From the NCBI RefSeq assembly GCF_000002425.4, contig NC_037254.1:5115084-5179083 (forward strand): DNA of 64,000 nucleotides. The letters run 5' to 3'. The notes under the pieces were generated by a model. The model saw only the letters and a list, made by a program, of their open reading frames with translations. It searched no databases and had not been told where the DNA came from. Source of the stretch: Physcomitrium patens (taxonomy: Eukaryota > Streptophyta > Bryopsida > Funariales > Funariaceae). Shown in pieces: positions 21,205 to 31,514 of the stretch. Position numbers and translations under genes: made by a program. Each line of letters opens with the position of its first letter. Position 1 is the stretch's first letter.

Positions 21205-22209
21205 ATAACAGAACTTATTGAAATGAAGAGTACAATGGCACAAATGTAAGAGCAATTGAGGGAGTTAATGCTTGCGATGCATCAACTCAATTTACCACCA
21301 CAAGGAGCAACAAGATTAGCAAGAAGTGAAGATATAGAAATAGTTGGAGCTGCTTCAACATCTGCACCAAATCATGTCCTTTCTCCTATGGTGGAACGCC
21401 CTTCTAGTGTTAGAGAACGAAGAATTATCCTACCCGAGAAGTTTAATGGCATTAGATCTAAGTTTCAAGGATTTATCAATCAAGTGCAACTTGTGATTGA
21501 ACTTCAACCCCAAAGCTATCCAACTCCAGGATTATAAGTTAGATTCATTGGTAAGCTTCTTTCAGGTTCAGCACTATCATGGTTTTCATCTTTTCTTGAA
21601 TGACGAGATCCAATATTGGATAATCTAGAGGCTTTTTTAGCAGAGTTTCGATCCATGTATGGAGAACATGATGTGATTCATGTTGCAACTAATAAGATCC
21701 ATATTTTACGATAAGATAATTGATCAGTAACATTGTATGCTTTACAATTTTGACAACTTGCAACTGATATCAAGTGGGATGATGTTGTACTTATTAGCCA
21801 ATTTCTCTATGGATCACAATATGAGGTAAAGAAATAAATGTTCAACTTACCTGATCCTCAAACAATGAGTCAAGCAATTAACTTTGCTGTGAAGTACGAC
21901 AATCACCTTTTTGAATTTCAATCTGAGAACCATACAAGTGGACCTCAATATTACTATAATTCAATGGCAACACCAACACCTCTTCAACACATACATTCTA
22001 AAGTAGAGGATATACAAATTGATGCAATACGATTCAAACCTCTTACTGAACAAAAAAAGACTCGTCGTCATCAAGAAGGATTATGTTTATATTGTGGAGA
22101 ACCAAAACACACTACTCAACATTGTCCAAAGAAACGACGCAACCACAAAATGAGGAGTATGGCTGTGAAAGAAGATAATATGTCAAAAAACGAGCTTGTT
22201 CAGCTATAA
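21205..22209 (+). pseudogene. gag of Chromo-2 (start codon lost)
   Basis: Aligned with Chromo-3, the start codon ATG is now ATA at 21205, and further stops occur (for example 21535). The frame ends TAA at 22207-22209, 335 codons. Visible parts: RLARSEDIEIVG near the N terminus, the Gag core (LPEKFNGIRSKFQGFI), and one complete zinc knuckle CLYCGEPKHTTQHC. It is structural Gag by position and motif. The gag frame overlaps pol by about 20 nt. Confidence 0.85.
22185..22191 (+). promoter_or_regulatory. -1 ribosomal frameshift site (A AAA AAC)
   Basis: The heptamer lies in the gag frame as A AAA AAC. A -1 slip enters the pol frame with CGA GCT TGT and reads through to GTVRLES without a stop. Chromo-1 (A GAA AAC, then RGCPATIGTVRLDS) and Chromo-3 (adenine run, then ICPTSIG) keep the same overlap. 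Confidence 0.6.
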
Positions 22210-24413
22210 TAGGGACCGTGCGGCTAGAATCTTGCACAACATCTAGTAAAGGTCCTATTCTCTCCTCAGAGCCCTCTTCTTGTTTTATATTAAATATTAT
22301 TTTAGGACCTAAACATTACAAAGCCTCTACCTTATTAGATTCAAGAGCCTCAGCGTATTTCTTAGATGAAGAATTTACCAAAAGACATAGCATATCTTTA
22401 GTAAAGAAAACTAAACTTGTTCATGTAGAAGTCATAGATGGTCGTCCATTATCTTTTGGAGAAATTACTCATGAAATCCTTCCTATAGAAGTAATAATCA
22501 ATGGTCATAATAGCTTTGTAGTATTTAATATCATTAGATCTTCCTCTAATCTAGTCATTTTAGGTTTATCGTGGTTAAAAAAATACAACCCTCAAATAGA
22601 TTAGATTTCTCGAACTCTTACTTTCTCTAAAAGTATAAGTAACAGTGTAGTTAATCAAGTAGAGAGTCATAAGTCTAGTTCAACTAAACCCGTGTTTATA
22701 GGTGCAAAAGCTTTCTTGGATCACAAGAACCTCGAATATTTCATATCAGCACGTATATTAAATTGTCTTCAAGCTCGTTGGAGCATGTCTTTATTAAGAT
22801 TCAAGTTCATCATTATTTGTCGGTCAAGAAAACAACAACGTTTGTTTGATGCCTTATTTAGACGTTCTTATCTTGCACCAAAAGAAGGAGATGTAACTTT
22901 TAAGCAACAAAGAACGGTTTTCTTGAAGCTGGAGTAATTTCATCTACGAGCAATAAAATCATCATTGATTGTTGATTTAACTTTTTTCAAGCAAGTCTAG
23001 TTAAGTATGTCTTCAAATCCTCTTGTTCATGATATCAAGAATAATTCTTCTAAATCTCATAATTCTTCTAAATTAGAATTCAAGAATAACCTACTTTATT
23101 TCAAAGGATGCCTATATGTTATAGAAGGAGAAGCATGTTTACGTGTTCTTCAAGCTTGTCATGACTTCTCAATAGTAGGAAATTTTAGATACAATAAGAC
23201 TTTAGAGCTGATATCTAGGGATTTTTGGTTGCCTCAAATGTGGAAGGTAGTCAAAGATTTTATACAATCATGTGATGTTTGCTCAAGATCAAAAACTCCT
23301 CGTCATCGACCTTTTGGACTTCTTTAGCCATTATCCATTCTAGAACAACCATGGTCTCCTGTTTCTATGGACTTTATCACGGATCTTCCAATCTCAGGTT
23401 CTTATGATTCTATATTCGTGATAGTAGATCGTTTTATCAAGATGGCACATTTTGTACCATGTACAAAATCTATCACAAGTAAAGAAGCAGCTAAGCTTTT
23501 TCTTGACAATATCTATTGCTATCATGGATTATCCAAGAATATTATATCAGATAGGGAAACTCAATTTGTATCAAGATTTTTGCGGACTCTTTTTAAGATT
23601 CTAAAAGTGGATATAAAACTATCTTTGGCATTCCATCCTCAAATTGATGGACAAATGGAGCGTGTTAATCAAGTTTTGGAGGAATATTTAAGATGTACCA
23701 TCAACTACCAATAAGATGATTAGACAATTCTTTTGCCATTGGTAAAGTTTGCTTATAATAATATAATATATTCTTCTATAAAACAAACATCTTTCTTTGC
23801 TAATTATGGTTATCATCCATGACTTGATACTTTTGACTTTTCAAAAGTTGATAATCCTGTTGTGAAAGATTTGGCGATTCATTTGTCAGAGCTACATGCA
23901 ACAATAAAGGCATAGTTAAAAGAGGCTCAAGAACAACAAAAGGTCAATGCGGATGTCTATCAAAAGGAACAACCACCATTCCACTTGGGTGATAAGGTAT
24001 GGCTACTTTGTCATAATATCAAGACCACTCGTCCTTGTGACAAGTTGCACTATTGAAGGCTAGGACCATTTTCTATTTCTGCACAAATCAATCTAGTTGC
24101 ACATCGTTTACATCTACTGGAATCAATGAAAATCCATCTAGTATTCTACGTCTCTCTTCTTAAACTATATAAGATAGTGGACATACCAAGAAGACGACAA
24201 GCTCCACTTCTTCCTATAGAAGTGGACAATAATGAAGAGTTTGAAGTAGAAGAAGTCTTAGATTTAAGGCGGCACCAAAATAAATTAGAATATCTTATCC
24301 ATTGGCACGGATATGATATTAGTGAACGCACATGGAAGCTAGTAAAGAATCTTGCAAATACAGCAAAGGCGGTATAGGCTTTTCATCGACGACATCCATC
24401 AAAATCAAGATGA
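22191..24413 (+). pseudogene. pol of Chromo-2: protease, integrase, chromodomain; RT and RNase H deleted in frame
   Basis: One frame persists from the slip site to TGA 24411 with nonsense codons. Protease around 22340 reads LLDSRAS (Gly of DSG replaced by Arg). At about 22718 the frame passes directly from the protease tail (GAKAFL) to the end of RNase H (HKNLEYF), losing about 1.29 kb relative to Chromo-3 (40478 to 41766). Integrase follows: zinc finger (CDVCSRSKTPRHR), MDFITDLPISGSYD, SDRETQFVSRF, HPQIDGQMERVNQ. Then come the SH3-like tail and a readable chromodomain (24230-24410: EVEEVLDLRRHQNKLEYLIH). The GPY-type tail before the chromodomain is present. Confidence 0.88.
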
Positions 24414-24507
24414 AAACCTTCTTTGTAAAAGAAACAACATTTAGGTAAGATAACATTCTACTTTCAATCCTTGTTTGTAGCTTCTTTGTAGCTGTGACAC
24501 TGATAAG

Positions 24508-24930
24508 ATGGAGAACCAACAATCAGGAGATTCGATTGAAGAGCCTTCATTTACTGACTTGCCGAATGAGACATTATGATTGTCACAACCTTCAAGATGA
24601 TGCAATCGAGATGAAGATCTTCAAGAATGACATGTTCTTCTTCGAATAGATGACAAGATACAACGCATTTGGTATCACGACTTGGGAAAGGACTCTCGAT
24701 GTTTGGTGATTTTGCTAGAGGTAGGAACAACTCCTGATGGTGTTACAAATGTTCTATTTGAAGGAAGTTATGAAAGCCTCAATAATGATCAAATAACTGG
24801 ATGGTCTTTCCACACTTGTATGGGACACTACTAATGGTTGAGAGGCCCTATCAATCATCTTCGAAGAGAACAAAGATCAGAGCATGTGGCGAATACAATT
24901 CGTCACATCATAGATTTCTTCAACATATGA
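24508..24930 (+). pseudogene. Post-pol extra ORF of Chromo-2, unknown function
   Basis: 141 codons from ATG 24508 to TGA 24928, with three internal TGA and one TAA but no indel relative to Chromo-3 (43557-43979, also 423 nt). It opens with an acidic stretch (ENQQSGDSIEEPSFTDLPNE). The middle has CLVILLEVGTTPDGV and NNDQITGW, and the end WLRGPINHLRREQ and IRHIIDFFNI. The last two blocks match Chromo-1. No signal peptide or transmembrane segment. Conserved length and blocks across copies argue for past coding. Confidence 0.65.
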
Positions 24931-24971
24931 TGACCGCTCCTCGTGGAACTCATTCCTAGAAGGTGGGGTAA

Positions 24972-25519
24972 TGTCATGGACATACTCATAAATTACATAT
25001 ACAAATATATAGAAGAAAGTAAAAGTAGATAAAAGTAAATTAATTCTATAGTATTTAATATGGAAGCTTCCTAGAAGCTTCATAGATACTACTTTGACTT
25101 CATAGGTATCTTTAATTGACTTTTTGGATTAGAAACGTGGTCAACAAGTTGGCCATGTGCCACACATGTTGTTAGCTTGAAGACCAAGCTAACTATGTGG
25201 CCTACACGTAGAAAAACTTACCTTGTAAGTCAAGGCATATGTCCTACAAAGTCAACACATATTGGAGGTCCTATAGAACGTCGCCATGTAGCCCCTAGTT
25301 AGATAGTATATATATAGACAAGAGTAAAGCCTTCTTCACTCTTGTCAACTCTTTTCTTGCTTCTAGTCTAGTTTCAAGGATCTCTAGTTTTCTTGTCTTT
25401 TGGCAATAGCCATTCCAGTTTCTCTTTCAATATACATATTTATTTATATTTTATTACCTTTCTTTGAGTGAAGGCTCACTTGTCTGAATTACTTTTTCAT
25501 TGAATTCTTGTCCTTGACA
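24972..25519 (+). repeat. 3' LTR of Chromo-2
   Basis: Pairs with 20445-20992 at equal length with scattered substitutions. Preceded by the purine tract AGGTGGGGTAA and followed by the duplication CATGG. Confidence 0.92.
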
Positions 25520-25524
25520 CATGG

Positions 25525-27595
25525 GTCACAATCATGGACGAATTAGTGGGCATCTATAAACATTGTTGGCCACCAATAACCAGCCTGTAAAGCTTTATGA
25601 GCTGTGCTGTCCCTCGTAAAATATCCACCACAATTGTCTAAGTGGCAACCTTCCAATTTTGTATTCACTTCAGTCTGATAAATACAACATCACAAAATTC
25701 CATCCTTACTTTGTTTTTATAAAGCTTCACCAATCATCATATAAGATGCACATTTTAATATTAAGCATCATTTAAGCTTTTCATTGAAATTGGGTAGAAA
25801 GGTTTGAAATATCAAGTATTGAATTATTTCACTATATTTCGGAGTAATTACATGTATCGCAAATAATTTTGTATCAGGTAGTACATCGTTAATGGATTAA
25901 ATATCCAATATATTGGATAACCAAGATAAATGGTCCGCATTGGAATGTGATTTTTTTGAACTTACCTGAATAATAAAGTCAAATTTCTACGAGAGTAAAA
26001 TCCATCATGCAATACGACTACTCAATTGAGGCTTATTAATCATATATTTTAAAGCATCATGGTCGATATGGAAAACAAATTTATAACCAAGAAGATAATG
26101 TCAAAACTTTTATACAGAATAAATCATCTCCAATGCTTTTCTTTCGGTTGTTGTATAATTTCTTTCAGCTGCTACCAATTCATGAATTACATAATAAATA
26201 GGGTGATCAAAACCTCGGTCATCTTTCTGGCTTAGTACAGAATCAATTGCGATATTAGATGCATCCACATAAACTTGGAATGGTTTTGTCCAACAAGGTG
26301 CTACCAATATTCGTGTTGAAACCAATTTTTGTTTCAATCTTTCGAATGCAATTGTACATTCTTTTATCCAAAATGGACTCATTCCATCGGTTGGTGGTTT
26401 CTTCAAGCGATTTGTCAAGAAAAGATATATAACTACAAATAGAAAGATAAATCACCAATAATAATTGACATGGTCGATAAATGCTCGAATACTTGTAACA
26501 ATATTTGGTTGCTTTAATTCTACTATAATCTTTATTTTATCTGGATCTATAGCAATGCTTGCCTTCGAAACTATATGACCAACAGTTTACTAAAAGGTAC
26601 ACCAAATTGATATTTTTACGAATTTAAAGAAATTTCATATTTGACAAATTGATAGAAATATTGACCTAGACATTCTTAATACATGGCTCTCGTACTAAAT
26701 GTACAAAAATTATCTTGAAATATTTCCATTGAAATTCGTAGATAATCTTGGAATACTTGCATCATTACCCTTTGAAATGTAGCTGGTGCATTACAAAGCT
26801 CAAACGATATAACTTTATAGGCAAAGGTCCCCCAATCCATAGTAAAAGTAGTTTTTAACTAGTCTTCTTTTGCAATCTTAACTTGATTATAACTAGAGAA
26901 TCCATCAAGAAATGAATAACATTCATGTCCAGTGACAGCATCCAATATACTATCTGTGAATGGTAAAGGAAAATAATCCTTCTTAATAGCCACATTTAAT
27001 TTGCAGAAATCTTGACAGATGCAAACTTTTCCATTCTTTTTTGGTACCATAACAATTGATGAAACCCATTTACTGAAAGGAACTGGATAGATAAATCCAA
27101 CCTCCAAGAGTTTATTTAGTTCTTCTTTTAGCATAAGTGAGTATTTTGGATTAAGTTGATATTGACTTTGGCGTACTAGTATAGTGTTCTCCTCCAATAT
27201 GATTTGATGCTCACAAACTTCAGCTGGAATTCCTTCCAAATCTGCATACGACCATACGAAAGTAATTTTATACGTTAAAAAGTAATCCACCCAAATTTCT
27301 TTCTCCTTGTCTTTTATACCGTCGTAAATCTAAATGATTTGGAAAGCCACCCCTGTACCTAAATTAATTAGTTGACATCATAGAATTTCAGAAGTCTCTG
27401 GAATAATGTTCTACTCAATTTCAAAAACTTTCATAAAATCCAATAAATTAGAACTTTCCAACTCGAATTCCATAGCACTAATGTGATTAACATCATGTCT
27501 ATTCATCAAATATGCAATCATATGATCAGAATCGTCAATAATATCTGGAAGAACTAAGTACTCTCCCGGTCCCATGTACTGGTATTTCATTCTAG
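25525..27595 (-). pseudogene. RT, RNase H and integrase N terminus of Athila-like 1
   Basis: Read on the minus strand from 27595 leftwards: RT with FIYPVPFSKWVSSIVMVPKK, KVCICQDFCKLN and PFTDSILDAVTGHE (26859-27290); decayed RT palm and thumb to about 26460; RNase H at 26110-26418 (PFQVYVDASNIAIDSVLSQK, ERNYTTTERKALEMIYSV); then connection sequence and the integrase zinc finger at 25520-25650 (ALQAGYWWPTMF). Several frames and stops. This is the region missing from Athila-like 2. Confidence 0.8.
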
Positions 27596-27599
27596 TGTA

Positions 27600-28487
27600 C
27601 TAGACAACTTGCCTTGTATCAACATAAATTGGATGAAGCGCACCAATTTCTTCTTCTTTAGATTCATCTTCACAATTCAACATGAATTCTGAACTAACAA
27701 ATTGAATTTCTTCGTGATATTGGACAGTGTACATTTGAAGCACAATTTTATCATTACCTTTCTCAATTATCAATGTACCATGGCCCTAGTCATTTTGAAC
27801 TTTAGCTTGATACAACCACGATTGCCTCAATAAAATTGAATATGATAATATAGAGCTTCGCAATCGAAAAATAATATAATCAATTTTGTAGGTTATCTCC
27901 GTAATTATTGTATCAATACTTCATAAAATATCCATAAGTTTAACTCGACTAGAATCAACCATTCTCAAAACTACTGTAGTAGGCAATAAGTGATCTAAAC
28001 CCAACTCCTCCATTGTAGCAACATTCATAAGATTTACACTAGATCCTTCGTCTACTTGCACTCTCGATACTAACACTCCATCAATTGAGACATCAATTGT
28101 TGGTGTACCCGGATCGGGATTCAAACTCACTTCTCGGATTTTTTTATTTTGGGATCTACGATAAATTAATGAAGAATTCAAAATAGTTTGGTACTCAGGT
28201 GCTACAGCCAATAATTGCTTCATAGAGATCGTGGGCTGTATGGTGCCCAAATCTTTTAGAATATCATATGGTTCTGTATTAGAGGTAATTCTCAATGTCC
28301 GTTTCTTCTTCCCAGTCTTAGACACCGAAGCAGGTAAATTGGTTTTTTCTATATTGGAAATTGGTAAAGCTATTGGAACTAAATTTGACGGAGCTTGTAA
28401 AATCAGTTCTTTCAATGGGTAAGATTGTTCTCCCCATTGGGCTGATATTGGTTCCTTGGAATTCACGCCTCTGAGAGGATCTTTCAT
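27600..28487 (-). pseudogene. Protease region of Athila-like 1
   Basis: The minus-strand frame 27921-28487 encodes a basic linker and then an aspartic-protease-like fold: SIDGVLVSRVQVDEGSSVNL. The expected catalytic D-S/T-G appears as DEGS. Sequence 27600-27900 continues with the segment matching Athila-like 2 at 57560-57835 (YPILLGRPWLYQAKA there). It is part of the gag-pol polyprotein; later stops show decay. Confidence 0.7.
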
Positions 28488-28519
28488 CAGAAAGGACGTT
28501 TCTCAAAACTATGTAGAAA

Positions 28520-30680
28520 ACAAAATAGCTTGAAATAGGCCTGAAGCCTCCGTAATCAGTACTTCATTAAGGTGCACAACTGATTCAAGTCTTATACTAA
28601 GTAAAGAGCATATGTCAGGACGTGGATTGGATGGCCCCATAATTTGGTCCAATTAGCCCTTTGCTTGAGGATCATCTAAATATTGAATTGGTCCTTTCCT
28701 CTTTTGTTGACTTCTTGTAAGGACAGCTTGGAATACATCTACCCAATGAACTAGTGATTTCTCTGTCTTGTTATTTTTTTCCTCTACAATTTACACGGTC
28801 GATTGTATCTTCCAATCATGATTATTAAGGTTAAATGGAACATTACATTGATAATGAAAATCATCTGATTGCTTGTAATTTCGACATATTGGAGCATATT
28901 TGTCTATAAACCTTAGGTTAGGGCATTCACTAGCATAATGACCAATTTGTCAATACCGGTAGCAACGCAGTGGTTTTTGGCCCATGCCATCAAGTACACT
29001 TGGAGTCTCTACTAGAATATATCTACTAGGCCGATTCTAGATAGCCATAGTAAATGATCTTGGCTGACCAGTTGCTACTGGTTGAGAATTGGACTGCTGA
29101 ATTGATATAGTTTGGAGATTATCTCCTTGATTATTTCCATCGTTCTATATATTTGTTCCATAAATCGGATTATAATTAGTATTTTAAAAATTTCCAAAGC
29201 CACGATTAAGTCAATTTGGACAATTACTATTTTAACCATGTATATTTCTAATCTATACTTGATTAACATTCCATTGAGTTGGCTGTATTAACATCTGGTT
29301 ATTGAACTGTTGTTGCCTTTGTAAATGTTAGCAGTTTCGGGTAGGGTGCTTTCATCCACAAAATGTATATTGAATACCTATTTGTTTAGGTGATGGACAT
29401 TCCGTATCAAAATGACCTTGTCTCTTACAATTATTACACCATACATTAGGTCTCATATTAGAAGGCTTATGTCGTTTCTCCTTATCTTTAACCAAATTCA
29501 TGGTCAATTCTTCCATCTTCTTTGTTAGATTTAATAACAAGGCTTCATTTGGATCTTTAACAATCGTATTTGTGAACAACTCCGATTGTTGATAGGTTGG
29601 CGATGTAAAATAAGGTGTCATTGTTATTGGCGCTATTCCTTAGAATAGTGTAGCATTAATTGATTTTTACAACACAATATTCTTCATGTTGGAGTCAGTC
29701 ATTTTTGGATAATTATCCATTGACACATTTTCTAGTTGTATTTGTTGGCTTCCTGAACTTGGAATCATCGTAGCTCCCACTATTAAGAATTGGTCATAAT
29801 GACATTCTTCCCACACCTTTGCTCATGCAAACCATGCCTCTATCGTAGCTGGTTGAGCCTCTTTTATAAACATTTTTAATTCTGGTGGATGTAAACCATT
29901 GATTAATATTGACAATATAAACGCCTCTGGTATTTGATTATTTGACCATTTACGAAGTATATCCATGACTCGACTATAGTAGGACTCTACTGATTCCTCC
30001 GCAAACATCCTGCTATTTATAAAACTTTCTCAAAGCCGATCTTCAAATCCAATTGGTCTAAAATGGATTAAAAAGGTATTCCTCAAGGTCTCCCAATTGG
30101 AAAATCTACCCATTGGTTGTCAATTATACCATTCAAAACTTGTATCTTTTAAAGTTGTTGGCAACCACCTCAACTAAATATCTTCAATTCTACGATTATT
30201 AGCCACGTAGGGTGTCAAGAATTGAGATATATGATATTCAAGATCAGAGTCCAATCAACCACTAAAAGTAGGTAATGGTGCCACACTTGTACTTCGGTCT
30301 CCTACTACTCCCATTTGTACTACAATTAGTACTTCTGGCACTCTCGTGGCCATTGGTGTTATCATTGGTCTCTTTGCTATTTGAATTTGAATTTTTCTTC
30401 CTTTGGTTTTACTTGGACTTACAATTCCTTTTTGTCGTTCTCGTAGGAGATTTCTTATGCGTAATTACTCCTATCTTTCTTTCGCTTGTCAATTAATTCT
30501 TTGATAATCCTTCCCTTCATGATTATCACTCATAATCTTTCATTCTTCTTTACAAAATCAATACTATCTTGAATTATAACTTACATATTTGTAACCCTAA
30601 AACTAGTTCTTTTCACGTTTTCATTCAATATATAATTCCATCTTCCATACAATCAATTTCTAACATTTCATATTGTTATC
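28520..30680 (-). pseudogene. gag of Athila-like 1
   Basis: Minus-strand fragments 29823-30008 (VESYYSRVMDILRKW, INGLHPPELKMFIKEAQPAT) and 29352-29621 (WCNNCKRQGHFDTEC) align with the longer gag of Athila-like 2. A second pair of zinc-knuckle-like motifs lies near 28850-28960 (YASECPNLR). Numerous stops and frameshifts break it. The purine-strand leader runs from about 30660 to the primer site. Confidence 0.75.
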
Positions 30681-30683
30681 ATT

Positions 30684-30701
30684 TCCCCGACAACGGTGCC
30701 A
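30684..30701 (-). promoter_or_regulatory. tRNA-Asp-type primer-binding site of Athila-like 1
   Basis: The coding strand reads TGGCACCGTTGTCGGGGA. It differs by two transitions from TGGCGCCGTTGCCGGGGA, the complement of the plant tRNA-Asp(GUC) 3' end used by Athila and Tat elements. It lies about 5 nt from the LTR. Confidence 0.8.
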
Positions 30702-30706
30702 AAATA

Positions 30707-31514
30707 TTGTTTTCATTGTGTTTAAGCTTCAATATATCAAAGCAATTGAACTGATAGACATGGATTCGAACACAAGGAAAGACTCGTTATATGAATTGGA
30801 TTTGTTAGTATCACAATTGACTAAACTCTAGCTATCTAAAATCAATTATCAAACTACAAAACACCAAGGCTTACTACTTCCGTCTTAATTCAACACATAA
30901 TCTATTCTACGACTATCAATTCAACAATACTTCTATATTCTTATCAATTTTTCTTCCACTTACTCTCTTTGTGATTTATATATATTCAATTACTGATCTC
31001 TAATTTACTTATAATATTCAATTTTTTAATTCATCACACAAAATTCAATATCTTCACTTAACACAACACAATTCGATAATCTCAATTCTCAAGGTCAGAG
31101 ATTTTCTCCAAAATGGTTAGTCCAAAGTCATATTTCACAATATTTTAATAACAATTTCAACAATACTTCTTTCAATCACAATTCTTCATGAAAAAATAAT
31201 AAAAATAAAAAAAAACAAAGAGGTAGTAACAAGCTTGCCTCGGCTTACGACTCTCATAGTCTGGCCCCTCCTGCCCTCCCCTCTTACGACTCTCACAGTC
31301 TAGTCCCGATCTCCCTTTTCTCAACCTCTTTATCCTATCCAAAGATGGATCGTCGGCCAAGACATTCCAAAGGTTATGACCCTTTGAATTCTTAACTATT
31401 TGTTTCACTAAAAACCTATTTTTACCAACTAAACTGCCTAATCATAAGTCTAATTCTCAAGGTTGTCAATAACCAACCAGTAACTTACCACAAAATTTAT
31501 TTACCTATTCTACA
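30707..31514 (-). repeat. 5' LTR of Athila-like 1
   Basis: Pairs with 18134-18900. It contains an extra short duplication of the TACGACTCTCA/GTCTGGCCCC segment near 31245-31310. Ends CTATTCTACA on the plus strand, next to the repeated ATAAGTG. Confidence 0.85.

Larger units (their letters stand above)
20445..25519 (+). mobile_element. Chromo-2: chromodomain gypsy element with intact ends, RT and RNase H deleted
   Basis: Both LTRs are 548 bp (20445-20992, 24972-25519) and the exact duplication CATGG flanks them (20440-20444 and 25520-25524). It sits in the integrase zinc-finger codons of Athila-like 1. Order: self-priming site, leader hairpin, gag, -1 frameshift site, pol lacking RT and RNase H, chromodomain, extra ORF, purine tract (GGTGGGGTAA), LTR. 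Relative to Chromo-3 it is 1.3 kb shorter, almost all of it one in-frame pol deletion. It could only have moved with RT supplied in trans. Confidence 0.92.
18134..31514 (-). mobile_element. Athila-like 1: Athila/Tat-type gypsy element, decayed, split by Chromo-2
   Basis: LTRs 18134-18900 and 30707-31514 (about 770 and 810 bp) bracket gag, protease, RT, RNase H, integrase and an extra coiled-coil ORF on the minus strand. A tRNA-Asp-type primer site adjoins the 5' LTR and a purine tract (AAGAGTGGGGCTA) adjoins the 3' LTR. ATAAGTG occurs on both sides (18127-18133 and 31515-31521) and contains the target duplication. It inserted into Chromo-A; sequence continues from 18133 to 31522 exactly as in the related copy at 62440-62470. 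Many stops and frameshifts. Without Chromo-2 it would be about 8.3 kb. Confidence 0.85.

Noticed and set aside
30684-30701. A tRNA gene at the tRNA-Asp-like sequence
   Set aside because: Only the 18-nt 3' end complement is present, next to an LTR; it is a primer-binding site.
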